From Nitrospirota bacterium (GTDB lineage: Bacteria > Nitrospirota > Nitrospiria > SBBL01 > JAADHI01): a stretch of 50,275 bases of DNA. The notes beneath the pieces are model-generated. The model was not told the DNA's origin and ran no database searches. It worked only from the letters and a program-made list of their open reading frames with translations. Where the stretch lies: contig JAJDBU010000066.1 of NCBI GenBank assembly GCA_029261195.1, positions 1 to 50,275 of the forward strand, read 5' to 3'. Positions 17,342 to 26,304 of the stretch are shown here, piece by piece. The position numbers and the translations under genes are program-made. Positions within the stretch are counted from its first letter, which is position 1. Each line of letters starts with the position of its first letter.

Positions 17342-17530
17342 CTAGCCCTTCTTTGCTAAGGTCAAGGCTCGGATTGCCGTAATATCGGACATCATCAGCA
17401 CAACACGGCGACTGAGGGTCTGCAGGTAAATTTCTGCTTCACCCACGCCCATTAAGCTGCCTTTATAAACAAATCCCTGGTATACGATTTCGACAGTTTT
17501 CCCTTCAAGCGCATGTAACGATTGAATCAT
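17342..17530 (-). CDS. Small conserved-looking protein, possible SM-like barrel
   Basis: A 62-residue protein of unknown function, located 3 nt upstream of the site-2 protease gene and 10 nt downstream of a membrane-protein gene. Alternating hydrophobic strands (TVEIVYQG, YKGSLMGV, EIYLQTL, RVVLMM) suggest a small beta barrel of the SM/Hfq type; this is inference from pattern only. The tight spacing is the main reason to accept it as a gene. Confidence 0.6.
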   Translation of the reverse strand: MIQSLHALEGKTVEIVYQGFVYKGSLMGVGEAEIYLQTLSRRVVLMMSDITAIRALTLAKKG

Positions 17531-17540
17531 CTCGACAATG

Positions 17541-17855
17541 TTAGTTTGCTTTTATTTCAGTTCTTGATGCTAAGCGTCTTCCAGAGCGATCAGCATCAAT
17601 GACAACAGCAAGGCGAAAACCACCTAAAAATGCAAAACGAAGGTAGAGGCTGAGGTCAAGGCTGACTTCCCCGCGTACGATATCTAATATGTTCTCAGGG
17701 AGGATATCGTAGACGAATTCCAGAATAATCCAGAGGAAAAGAAAAAGGATGCCTTTCGTCCTATCACCGTTGTAGAGCTGGCCCGTTCCAGGGAAAAGCG
17801 CAGAAAGAATGATGGCCGTGGTATTCGGTTTTGATTGTGTCTTCACAGCTTTCAT
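17541..17855 (-). CDS. Small membrane protein, TM2/DUF5683-like
   Basis: This 104-residue protein has the pattern AIILSALFPGTGQLYNGD followed by KG and a hydrophobic helix, typical of small TM2-like membrane proteins. One clear membrane helix (ILFLFLWIILEF) and a possible second near LRFAFLGGF are seen. ATG 17855 is chosen because a gggg-type ribosome site lies 7 nt upstream; a TTG 21 nt earlier is less likely. It heads the operon with the small barrel protein and site-2 protease. Confidence 0.7.
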   Translation of the reverse strand: MKAVKTQSKPNTTAIILSALFPGTGQLYNGDRTKGILFLFLWIILEFVYDILPENILDIVRGEVSLDLSLYLRFAFLGGFRLAVVIDADRSGRRLASRTEIKAN

Positions 17856-17949
17856 GTTGATCCCCAAAGTCGGCAATCATAATGGAAACCTGTGTTCATG
17901 TCAAAATGAGACGATCCCCTATATCCCGTAAAAATGCTGGAAATGCGGA

Positions 17950-19422
17950 TCAAAAGAGCATTGAAATGGCGAAGGCACCTTTGACCTCCTCCGGGTAGGA
18001 TTCATCATCTAAATCAGTTTTCTTTTTTGACATAGAAGCGCCGACATCAATATTGAGCAACCACAGGTTGATCCCCAAGCCGGCAGTGTAAACCAGTCCA
18101 ATGTCATTTTCGGCGATATTTTTGTATGCTCCCCCCCTTAACATAAGGAAGTTAAAGAGACGAATCTCCAGACCGGCTCCTAGATTCTGAGACTTAGAGG
18201 CACCCTTAATAAAGGTGTCATTCTTTGTCAGGTCGGCGTCACCAGCAATGGTGATAAAGCTGAGCGGTTTATACGCAAAACCCGCCCGCACCTGCGTTTT
18301 TTCTTTGAAATCCCCGAATTTTGGATTGTTCATGTTTCTCCCGACCAGGCCGACTCGAAGATTATCTCCAAATCGGTAGAGCATCCCGAGATCGACGCCG
18401 AAGTTTGTTTCCTCGTCGTAGTCATCAAGGGCCGTATCCAAAGAATCTCCAAATTCGTCGTCAGTATCGTCATCTAAAAGCTTGATAGGGACGTTGTAAA
18501 CACGGGCCTTCATATATTTAACATTTCCGCCAATGGCGAAATCCTCACTCAAGGCTCGACCGTAGGTAATTGGAATTTCTGCAACGGCAATGCCTTTAAA
18601 GTTTATCTCACTCGTATTGTTTTTAATGAGTCCGCCAGAGGCAGTTTCGGCGGCATCAATCAAAGTAGTTGCATCCTTAATTTCATCAACACCCAGTGGC
18701 CTTGCTCCAGGCACAGATAAACTGGCGTCAACCGCATTAATAAGATCAGTTGCCTCTGTTGTGCTCCACCCAAGACCCGAGAGATGTGTAGATAACTCAT
18801 CTTTTTCCCCCTGATCCAAGGTCGTGCCTGAGCAAGTAGGGGAACAGCCCGCACTGATGTCCGATATAAACTCAGCTCTCGTTATTCCACCTGTGGTTCC
18901 TGTTCCGAGGTTTACTAAATCAACATCAGGGACTGTTGCTGCAATGTTGGCAAAAAGGACAGCGCCGATACCAAAATGACCCGACTGGATTCTCAGACCA
19001 CTATTCACCAGAATGTTCGCCGCCATGTCTTTATTTTCATCAAAGGCCTTCAATGTATCAATGAGAGAAATTAAATCAGAGACCTTGTCCGTTGAAATTG
19101 TATCGCCACTAATGCTGTCAAAATCGATCTTGTCAATTTTGTCGATCTGCTCACCTAATCCGCCAAGCACTTGCGCTCCGACACCGGCACCCAGACTGCT
19201 ACTCCACCCCCTGTTTCCATAATCGCCTCCTCCAGGATGATCAAAAAAACCAAAAGCCCCGGGATTCCAATAACTGGCAGTTGCATCATTTGCCACAGCG
19301 ACATTCGCTCCTCCCATTCCAAGCGCTCTGGGACCAACAATTTGCCATTCCCCCGCTGAGGCTTGAGAAACACCGATCAAAAGAGAAGCAAAAAAAATAA
19401 GTCCTTTATTAAAATATTTCAA
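17950..19422 (-). CDS. TraF-like / FadL-like outer-membrane beta-barrel protein
   Basis: The 490-residue exported protein has a signal peptide ending near SQASA-GEW, then GPRALGMGGANVAVANDA and ATASYWNPG, a signature of the plasmid TraF_2/OMPP1-like barrel families. Amphipathic strands continue to the final Phe, as expected for an outer-membrane barrel. The start is set at TTG 19422 because ggagg lies 8 nt before it and the signal peptide then begins normally. No conjugation genes are nearby, so a conjugal role is unlikely; transport of hydrophobic compounds is the usual alternative. It follows a lipoprotein gene. Confidence 0.75.
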   Translation of the reverse strand: MKYFNKGLIFFASLLIGVSQASAGEWQIVGPRALGMGGANVAVANDATASYWNPGAFGFFDHPGGGDYGNRGWSSSLGAGVGAQVLGGLGEQIDKIDKIDFDSISGDTISTDKVSDLISLIDTLKAFDENKDMAANILVNSGLRIQSGHFGIGAVLFANIAATVPDVDLVNLGTGTTGGITRAEFISDISAGCSPTCSGTTLDQGEKDELSTHLSGLGWSTTEATDLINAVDASLSVPGARPLGVDEIKDATTLIDAAETASGGLIKNNTSEINFKGIAVAEIPITYGRALSEDFAIGGNVKYMKARVYNVPIKLLDDDTDDEFGDSLDTALDDYDEETNFGVDLGMLYRFGDNLRVGLVGRNMNNPKFGDFKEKTQVRAGFAYKPLSFITIAGDADLTKNDTFIKGASKSQNLGAGLEIRLFNFLMLRGGAYKNIAENDIGLVYTAGLGINLWLLNIDVGASMSKKKTDLDDESYPEEVKGAFAISMLF

Positions 19423-19488
19423 TATTCCGTCCTCCCAATTATTGGCAACAAAAATTGTGATAAATACGATAAGGATATAAGACTGCAC

Positions 19489-20070
19489 TTAGTGTGGCAT
19501 TTCTTTGATAATTTTAGTGAGCAGTTCATCTGCCACATCATTCAGTGTTGGTTTGATCACCCAATAGTCTTCTATCAGCTCATGATTAGCCTTCCAAATC
19601 ACCGTCCCATTTTCGGCATCAATCAATTTTACGCCCAAGGCAACGCGACAGACCTTGTTCCCTTCTAGTCTACCATAGCCCCAGGATGTTACATCGCTTA
19701 GGAAGAAGGCATCGGCTTTTAGCGCACGACCTAATTCTCTCGAAATCTCAGGGTCTATCCGGCCGAGGCTGTTGACCTGCTCAATATAAACATGAAGCTG
19801 CTTTGATAACTCTGAGGGGTGCTGGCTTTTATTTTTAATTCTGCCTGTATCGACGATATCATCGTACCAGCCTTTTTCATTCAAGATTTTTTTGATCGTC
19901 CCTTTAACAACATCCCTGGCCGATTCATGTGTGCCAACTGTTTCAGGAAAAACCGCAATCCGTTTCGGGTGAAAGCTTGCTGCATCGGGACTTAAATGGC
20001 TGAAATCCAGGCCGGAACAGCCGGAAAGAGGCAATAGCATCATTAAAAAAAATGAGGACAATCTAAGCAC
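19489..20070 (-). CDS. Outer-membrane or periplasmic lipoprotein of unknown function
   Basis: A 193-residue lipoprotein. The signal peptide ends in the lipobox LSGC. A conserved-looking core (KRIAVFP, LGRALKADAFFLSDVTSWGYG, VKLIDAENGTVIWKA) resembles the GNA1162/LpoB-type lipoprotein fold, which suggests an envelope-assembly partner. The start is GTG 20070, with aggag 6 nt upstream, and a promoter is well placed before it. It lies 66 nt upstream of the barrel gene, so both may be co-transcribed. Confidence 0.75.
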   Translation of the reverse strand: MLRLSSFFLMMLLPLSGCSGLDFSHLSPDAASFHPKRIAVFPETVGTHESARDVVKGTIKKILNEKGWYDDIVDTGRIKNKSQHPSELSKQLHVYIEQVNSLGRIDPEISRELGRALKADAFFLSDVTSWGYGRLEGNKVCRVALGVKLIDAENGTVIWKANHELIEDYWVIKPTLNDVADELLTKIIKEMPH

Positions 20071-20111
20071 ATTTTACTCCTAAAGTATTAAAGCGAATCC
20101 ATTTCCTATAT

Positions 20112-20141
20112 CGAATACTGAAAAGAATAAGCCTTTGTCAA
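20112..20141 (-). promoter_or_regulatory. Probable promoter of the lipoprotein-barrel operon
   Basis: On the minus strand TTGACA (20136-20141), 18 nt and TATTCG (20112-20117). Transcription should begin near 20105, giving a leader of about 35 nt that contains the aggag ribosome site. Confidence 0.5.
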
Positions 20142-20364
20142 GGAAAGTTGATCCTTTATAGATAAAAAAACGATGATAACGTATTCTCTTTTGAAAATGA
20201 ATATAAAAGGATAGGGTCTTGGATAGAAAGTAATTCAGTCCTATACTTCAACGCGAATGTATCAATATATTTGAATATAGTCAACAATTTCAATAAAATA
20301 GAAAGGATGTTTGGGGCGTATTGCCTGAATCCTACAAATAGTTATATAGCCCTTCGGAGAAACG

Positions 20365-21618
20365 ATGAAATTTGAAAAATATCCCATTTCAGAAACAATC
20401 AAGAGAAATCTGTCCCAGCTGGGTCTGATTAGAGCAACCGACATTCAGTTTAAATCGATTCCCTCTATTATGGACGGGGAAGACGTTCTTGCGATTGCTG
20501 AAACAGGAACGGGTAAAACGGGCGCTTTCGCCATTCCAATTATCGACAAAATTGAAAAATTCAAGCTGAATAAACGCTCCTTTGGCATCGTGTGCATTGT
20601 CATGGTCCCGACACATGAACTGGCCCAGCAAATCGGTGATGTTTTTAAAGGAATTGCCTATAGAACCAAGGTCAAGGTCTATTCACTCTTCGGCGGCGTG
20701 GAACAAGGCCCGCAGATACAAAAATTGCAAGATGGCATCGATATCCTCGTAACCACACCCGGTCGTATGTTTGACCTGATTAATCAGGGCTATATCCGTT
20801 TACAGAGGGTCAGTACACTTGTCTTGGATGAGGCGGATCATATGCTTGATCTTGGTTTTATCGAAGACATTAAATATATTAAGAAAATGCTGCCTAAAAA
20901 TCATCAAACCCTGTTCTTTTCTGCAACCATCAATAAAGAGATCAAAAAACTGGCCTACTCTCAAGTCAAAGGCTCTGCCATCCGTATACAGATTTCTCCT
21001 GAAAACCGGGTTTCTAGAAACGTTTCCCACAAGGTGATGTTTGTTGAAATGGACGACAAACGTTTTTTTCTCGAACGCTTTATTACGGATCATCCTACAA
21101 GCAAAATCATTGTTTTTGTTAGGACAAGGGTACGCGCTGATCGCGTGGCCTTGGCAATGGGGCGTGTAGAAATTCAGGCATTGAGCATTCATGGTGAAAA
21201 GGAGCAATCCGAACGTTCGGATGTCATGTTTCTCTTCAAGGCCGGAAAGTGCAACATCCTGATTGCGACTGATGTCAGCGCAAGAGGCATTGATATCCCG
21301 GATGTAAACTATGTCATTAACTATGACTTGCCCGAAAAAACAGAGAACTATGTACATCGTGTCGGAAGAACCGGTCGAGGAATAAAGAAAGGGCTTGCAA
21401 TCTCATTTTGCAGTCGAGATGAAAAAGACCACCTTGAAGCCATTGAGACGTATTTAGGGAAAAAAATCGAAGTCATCAAGCTGGGGAAAAAAGATTATGA
21501 CGACACAGTTGAGCACCCCGACGGGGAACTGACCATGAAAGAAATGATCGAAGAAATTTCAGCTTTTGAAAGAAAAAGGAAAGTAAAAAAAAGAAAGCCG
21601 ATCAAAAAAAAGAAATAA
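20365..21618 (+). CDS. DEAD-box ATP-dependent RNA helicase
   Basis: This 417-residue helicase remodels RNA, probably in ribosome assembly or RNA turnover. Motifs appear in order: a Q motif around residue 25, AETGTGKTG (I), PTHELAQQ (Ia), TTPGR (Ib), DEAD (II), SAT (III), ARGIDIPDV (V) and HRVGRTGR (VI). The C-terminal tail is short and very basic, ending in a Lys-rich run that should bind RNA. The ribosome site ggagaaa precedes the ATG. The AT-rich upstream region (20142-20364) shows no clear gene. Confidence 0.95.
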   Translation: MKFEKYPISETIKRNLSQLGLIRATDIQFKSIPSIMDGEDVLAIAETGTGKTGAFAIPIIDKIEKFKLNKRSFGIVCIVMVPTHELAQQIGDVFKGIAYRTKVKVYSLFGGVEQGPQIQKLQDGIDILVTTPGRMFDLINQGYIRLQRVSTLVLDEADHMLDLGFIEDIKYIKKMLPKNHQTLFFSATINKEIKKLAYSQVKGSAIRIQISPENRVSRNVSHKVMFVEMDDKRFFLERFITDHPTSKIIVFVRTRVRADRVALAMGRVEIQALSIHGEKEQSERSDVMFLFKAGKCNILIATDVSARGIDIPDVNYVINYDLPEKTENYVHRVGRTGRGIKKGLAISFCSRDEKDHLEAIETYLGKKIEVIKLGKKDYDDTVEHPDGELTMKEMIEEISAFERKRKVKKRKPIKKKK

Positions 21619-21630
21619 ATCAAGGCTTAC

Positions 21631-22284
21631 TCAAAACGAGACGGTCATACCGAAACCCAGACTTTCATCATCAAGAGTCATGTAGGGGACGACCGTGTCA
21701 TTTCCTGATGAGGCACGGTAAAAATTAACGGCAGTCTGGAGCAGGGCGGCACCGAGGATGGCACTCTGAGAAAAACCTGTTTCTTGAGAAAGACCGACGG
21801 GATCATAGCTCGGATCATCGGTTTTTTGAATGTAGAAAGCCCAGACAGAATACCAGAGAAAATCGGTACCGGAAAAGAAGAGCAAGGCCTTATTGTAGGT
21901 CGAAGGTTCGGCACGATAAGCTGAGAGTGAGACGTTATAAAGATGGCTGGAAGCGACAAGGCCTGCGGCTCGAAAAGGCAAAAGTGACTCAGACTTGATC
22001 TCCCTTGCCGAGGAGAGGCCTATGAAAAAATCATCGTCTTTCTTCTGGAAAAATTCCAATTTCACATCTTTTCCTTCAACCATCTCTGCCACCACATGAT
22101 GTCCGGATTCGTGTACGGCCACCTGGGTTAAAAAGGCTGCACTCCCTTGAAGGAAATCACCAAAGCCCATCGCATGGGGTTTTGAGCTTAGAGAAAGAAG
22201 TAAGGCCAGTGAAAAAATGGTAATTTTAATCGTGATTAAAATCGGATGACGGTTTCTTTTTTTTGCTCCTTGAATTTGTAACAT
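21631..22284 (-). CDS. Exported or membrane-anchored HExxH metalloprotease-like protein
   Basis: A 217-residue protein with an N-terminal hydrophobic signal (ITIFSLALLLSLSSKPHA) and the zinc-metalloprotease motif VHESGHHVVAE. Two or more hydrophobic stretches follow (LLPFRAAGLVAS, FLWYSVWAFYI), and it ends in Phe after a beta-like segment. I do not recognise the family; the motif alone supports a peptidase fold, not activity. ATG 22284 is used since the frame's earlier TTG start has no ribosome site. It converges with the helicase gene. Confidence 0.6.
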   Translation of the reverse strand: MLQIQGAKKRNRHPILITIKITIFSLALLLSLSSKPHAMGFGDFLQGSAAFLTQVAVHESGHHVVAEMVEGKDVKLEFFQKKDDDFFIGLSSAREIKSESLLPFRAAGLVASSHLYNVSLSAYRAEPSTYNKALLFFSGTDFLWYSVWAFYIQKTDDPSYDPVGLSQETGFSQSAILGAALLQTAVNFYRASSGNDTVVPYMTLDDESLGFGMTVSF

Positions 22285-22355
22285 TTCTAGATCCCCATTA
22301 AATATGCTTGATTCTTCTATACTCAATGCTAATCTGAGAAGTGAAAAAGCACAAT

Positions 22356-22371
22356 CCCCTCAAAAGAGGGG
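22356..22371 (-). terminator. Possible hairpin downstream of the flavoprotein gene
   Basis: cccctc and gagggg pair around aaaa, in the 270-nt gap between the flavoprotein stop and the HExxH gene. A short T-run (gcttttt) follows a few bases later on the minus strand. Weak support. Confidence 0.3.
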
Positions 22372-22554
22372 GGGGCTAGTATTTATGGCAGTGGATAGTA
22401 ATTGTTAGCGGAAGAGAACACGGATCATTGAGAAGTTTAAAATACTTGATGCCTGCCAAGGCGTCGAAAGTTTAGTCCAAACAACCGGAGTCTCGAGGCT
22501 TGCTTCGGATCATTCACGGCTCTTCGGCTGGAACGATCTTGTATCCTACTCGCC

Positions 22555-24222
22555 CTAATACTTCCGCTCGGCGGGGGGGATTTTTGTGATCGTTACGTCT
22601 TTATATTCGAGGCGGAGTCCGGACGCTGTCTGGTAGGCCAGGGTATGTTTCATCCAGTCTTTATCGTTACGGTCGGGGAAGTCTGGCCGGGAGTGGGCGC
22701 CTCGTGATTCTTTTCGTACTGCCGCACCGATGGCCATGGTCTCTGCAAGATCAATGATGGATTGGAGTTGCAGGGCATCGACCAGTTCCAGGTTGAAGAC
22801 CTTGCCGTGGTCCTGAAGACCGATATTCGGAATCCGCGCCCGGATTTTCTTCAGCTTCTCAATGCCCGCATCCATTCGTTCTTGTGTTCTCAGGATGCCG
22901 AAGTGTTCCGCCATCGTTGTTCCGATGGCTTCACGGAGTACCCCGATTTTCTCGCCATTTTTAACTGACATCAAGGTCGCAATGCGTGCTTTTTCGTGAA
23001 TGAGGGTCCGACCGGAAACCTGCACAAGCGTTTTACCATCCGCATATTCAGAAGCGAATTCACCCGCACGGCGACCGTAGACAATGGTCTCCATCAGGGC
23101 ATTGCCGCCCAAACGGTTTGCGCCGTGGACGGATGCGCAGGCGCATTCCCCGGCAGCATAGAGTCCCGGCAGGGGTGTTTCACAGTTTACATTCGTCGGG
23201 ATGCCGCCCATCGAATAATGAACCCCCGGTGTCACCGGGATGGGCGCTTCAATCGGATCGACACCGGCATAGGTTATTGAAAGCTCCCAGATTTGAGGAA
23301 GCTTTTCCATAATTTTTTCTTTTCCAAGGTGCCTCAAGTCGAGCATCACACAGCCATCCACACCACGTCCCTCAAGAATTTCCTGATATTCAGCACGTGA
23401 GACGACATCTCGGCTGGCAAGTTCAAGGGCATTCGGGGCATAGACCCGCATGAAGCGTTCCCCTCGGGAGTTGAAGAGATAGCCCCCCTCTCCTCTCGCC
23501 CCTTCCGTAATCAGAATACCGGTTGATTTGAGGGTGGTTGGATGAAACTGCACAAACTCCATATCCTGCAAGGGCACACCGGCACGATAGGCCATCGCCA
23601 TCCCGTCTCCGGTATTGATCAAGCCGTTCGTCGAGGTGAGGTAGACCCGTCCGTATCCTCCAGTGGCCATGATCACGGCCTTTGCGCGAATCGTTGTGAG
23701 TTCACCTGTAAATAGGTTGAGTGCAATCACGCCGCAGCACTGTCCTTCTTCGACAATGAGTGAAGTGACATACCATTCTTCATAAACCTTGGCTTCACAT
23801 TTAACAAGCTGTTCGTAAAGCAGATGAACCAGGGCGTGGCCGGTACGATCGGAGACATAGCAGGTGCGTGGAAAGCCCAGGCCTCCGAAATTTCGTTGGG
23901 CGATCCGGCCCTCCGGGTCGCGTGAAAAGAGGGCGCCCATCCGCTCCAGAGTCATGATATCTTCGGGGGCCGATTTGCAGAGGATCTCAATGGCATCCTG
24001 ATCACCCAGCCAGTCGCTTCCCTTCACCGTGTCGTACATATGCGATTCCCAAGTATCCGCATCGTTAATCGCTGCGTTGATCCCCCCTTCCGCAGCCACC
24101 GAATGGCTGCGAACGGGGTGGACTTTTGAGATCACGCCAACATTCAGGTGTGAGGGTACGGCGACAGCAGCCCGCATTCCGGCTAGTCCTGCGCCGATAA
24201 TCAAAACATCATGTGAAAGCAT
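22555..24222 (-). CDS. sdhA: Succinate dehydrogenase / fumarate reductase flavoprotein subunit
   Basis: The 555-residue flavoprotein oxidises succinate or reduces fumarate. FAD binding is shown by VLIIGAGLAGM, the covalent-FAD histidine in HSVAAEGGINAA, and GGNALMETIVYGRRAG. Active-site segments QFHPTT, TEGARGEGG and HYSMGG are intact. The C terminus (ending ERKY) is the usual end, so it is full length. The start has a ggagaagga ribosome site. No iron-sulfur or membrane-anchor subunit is adjacent in this window, so the partners are elsewhere or it works differently. Confidence 0.93.
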   Translation of the reverse strand: MLSHDVLIIGAGLAGMRAAVAVPSHLNVGVISKVHPVRSHSVAAEGGINAAINDADTWESHMYDTVKGSDWLGDQDAIEILCKSAPEDIMTLERMGALFSRDPEGRIAQRNFGGLGFPRTCYVSDRTGHALVHLLYEQLVKCEAKVYEEWYVTSLIVEEGQCCGVIALNLFTGELTTIRAKAVIMATGGYGRVYLTSTNGLINTGDGMAMAYRAGVPLQDMEFVQFHPTTLKSTGILITEGARGEGGYLFNSRGERFMRVYAPNALELASRDVVSRAEYQEILEGRGVDGCVMLDLRHLGKEKIMEKLPQIWELSITYAGVDPIEAPIPVTPGVHYSMGGIPTNVNCETPLPGLYAAGECACASVHGANRLGGNALMETIVYGRRAGEFASEYADGKTLVQVSGRTLIHEKARIATLMSVKNGEKIGVLREAIGTTMAEHFGILRTQERMDAGIEKLKKIRARIPNIGLQDHGKVFNLELVDALQLQSIIDLAETMAIGAAVRKESRGAHSRPDFPDRNDKDWMKHTLAYQTASGLRLEYKDVTITKIPPAERKY

Positions 24223-24325
24223 TATTCCTTCTCCAAAGAGGGTTTCGAGTTCAGAACTTCAGGTTCAATCGTTCTAATGAAATACTTTAAATAATAAGCG
24301 CTAAATAATTAATTTTAAACATTTT

Positions 24326-25768
24326 TTACTCATATTTCACATCAAGCTGTCTGGCCGCCTGCACCTCATTCATACGTCCTGCGGGGCCGGAGCAGGGTGC
24401 AGACTTCAGTTTTTCCGGTTCTGCATCAATTTCATGCCGAATCTGCTTCATCGCCTCTGCAAAAGCATCAAGGGTTTCTCTGGCTTCACTTTCGGGCGCT
24501 TCGATCATTAGGGCTTCTTCGATGATGAGGGGGAAATTGACTGTTGGCGGGTAAAATCCGTAGTCGATGAGGCGTTTGGCGATATCCCAGGCATGAATGC
24601 CTTTTTTACGAAAGGCTAAGGCAGACAGGATAAATTCGTGCATGCAGGGTCCGCTCATCGGAATATTGTAGTCTTCTTCCAGACGTTTCTTCAGATAGTT
24701 CGCATTGATGATGGTATTCCGGCTGATCGCGGCAAGCCCCGCTGCCCCTAAACGGCGAATATAGGTATAGGCCCGTAGCAGGATGCCGAAGTTGCCGTAA
24801 AAACCGTGAACGCGCCCGATGGATTGAGGAAGGTCGTGATCGAATGAAAAACCGTCTTGATCCTTTTTAATCACAGGGGAGGGGAGAAAAGGCAGTAAGT
24901 TTGCGCCGATTCCAACGGGTCCCGCACCCGGACCGCCTCCGCCGTGCGGGGTTGAAAAGGTTTTGTGGATGTTGAAATGGACAATATCAAAACCCATGTC
25001 GCCTGGTCGAGTCAGTCCGAGCAAGGCGTTGAGGTTGGCTCCGTCAAAATATAAAAGCGCCCCGGCGGCATGGACAATTTCAGCAATCGCTTCAATTTGT
25101 GTTTCAAACAGCCCAAGAGTATTCGGGTTGGTCAGCATCAGGGCGGCGGTATCACGATCAACGATTTTGGCGAGATCATCCAGGTCAATGAGTCCCTCTG
25201 CATTGGAGTGGACGGTTTTAATGGTATAACCGGCAAGGTGGGCGGAGGCGGGGTTTGTCCCGTGCGCCGAATCGGGAATGACGACAACCTGCCGTGCATG
25301 ACCTTGGCTTTCATGATAGGCCCGCGCCATCATCATGCCGACCATCTCCCCCTGTGCCCCTGCAACCGGTTGCAGAGAAATCGCTGCCATGCCCGAAATT
25401 TCGCACAACATCTGCTCAAGTTCATAAAGGACCGTCAGCGCTCCCTGAGCGCTTTGCACCTCCTGCATCGGGTGGACTTGCGAAAATCCGGGGAAACGGG
25501 CAACATCTTCGTTGATCTTGGGATTGTATTTCATCGTGCAGGAGCCGAGCGGATAAAAACCGTTGTCGACACCGTAGCTCTCCTGGGAAAGACGAGTGTA
25601 ATGACGCATCAGTTCATTTTCGCTGACTTCGGGCAGATCCAGAGGCATCTCCCGTAAGCAGGCTTTAGGTAGCGCTTGTTCCGGCGAAAAATCACCCAGT
25701 TGTTCGATGGGAAAGCTTTGGCCGCGTCGTCCTTCGACACTTTTTTCAAAAATTGTTTTTTCCGGCAT
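24326..25768 (-). CDS. gcvPB: Glycine dehydrogenase (decarboxylating) subunit 2, PLP-binding
   Basis: The 480-residue subunit 2 of split P-protein decarboxylates glycine using PLP. YPLGSCTMKYNPK near residue 70 and the PLP lysine in NIHKTFSTPHGGGGPG are diagnostic. Subunit 1 (gcvPA), gcvH and gcvT are not in the window. It has an aaagga ribosome site and lies 11 nt downstream of the Nudix gene, apparently at the end of a long minus-strand operon. Confidence 0.95.
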   Translation of the reverse strand: MPEKTIFEKSVEGRRGQSFPIEQLGDFSPEQALPKACLREMPLDLPEVSENELMRHYTRLSQESYGVDNGFYPLGSCTMKYNPKINEDVARFPGFSQVHPMQEVQSAQGALTVLYELEQMLCEISGMAAISLQPVAGAQGEMVGMMMARAYHESQGHARQVVVIPDSAHGTNPASAHLAGYTIKTVHSNAEGLIDLDDLAKIVDRDTAALMLTNPNTLGLFETQIEAIAEIVHAAGALLYFDGANLNALLGLTRPGDMGFDIVHFNIHKTFSTPHGGGGPGAGPVGIGANLLPFLPSPVIKKDQDGFSFDHDLPQSIGRVHGFYGNFGILLRAYTYIRRLGAAGLAAISRNTIINANYLKKRLEEDYNIPMSGPCMHEFILSALAFRKKGIHAWDIAKRLIDYGFYPPTVNFPLIIEEALMIEAPESEARETLDAFAEAMKQIRHEIDAEPEKLKSAPCSGPAGRMNEVQAARQLDVKYE

Positions 25769-25779
25769 GGAAGTCCTTT

Positions 25780-26304
25780 TTAAATGAGTCCTCTTTCCAA
25801 GGCCTCTGCATGAGCAAGTTGTAAACCAACAATACTTTTTGCGTCACGGATCACTTGATCCGTGATCATTTGCATCACTTTTGCAAAGGGGAGCTTGACG
25901 ATTTCAATCACCTCATCGTCATCCAATTGTTGTTTGCTGAGAATCAAATCGGTGCCGAGATAAAGGTGAATGACCTCGTCACAAAAACCCGGGACGGTAA
26001 AAATTGATGTCAGTTTTCTGAGATCGCCGACATGGTAGCCGATCTCTTCTTCGACTTCCCGGACGGCACAGTCTTCGGGTGATTCTCCGGGGGAGAGTTT
26101 TCCCGCAGGGATTTCGTAGATGTAGCCCCCGGCCGCATGTCGATATTGATGAATGAGTACGACTGTCCCATCACTTAAAAGCGGGACGACTGCTGAGGCG
26201 CCCGGATGACGTACAACCTCTAAATCAACAGCTTTGCCGTTCGGAAGGACGACGGATTCAATGAAAAGGTGAACGGGGTCACCCTGATAGATCTCTTTTT
26301 TCAC
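25780..26304 (-). CDS. Nudix hydrolase, ADP-ribose pyrophosphatase-like
   Basis: This 174-residue hydrolase cleaves nucleoside diphosphates linked to another group. The Nudix box is complete, from GKLSPGESPEDCA to REVEEEIGY, preceded by EIPAG as in ADP-ribose pyrophosphatases. The start is GTG and shares a GTGA overlap with the stop of the upstream M28 peptidase gene, so the two are coupled. Exact substrate unknown. Confidence 0.92.
   Translation of the reverse strand: MKKEIYQGDPVHLFIESVVLPNGKAVDLEVVRHPGASAVVPLLSDGTVVLIHQYRHAAGGYIYEIPAGKLSPGESPEDCAVREVEEEIGYHVGDLRKLTSIFTVPGFCDEVIHLYLGTDLILSKQQLDDDEVIEIVKLPFAKVMQMITDQVIRDAKSIVGLQLAHAEALERGLI

Noticed and set aside
17950-19422. Conjugation locus based on the TraF-like barrel
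   Set aside because: No other transfer gene is present; the family is common outside plasmids.
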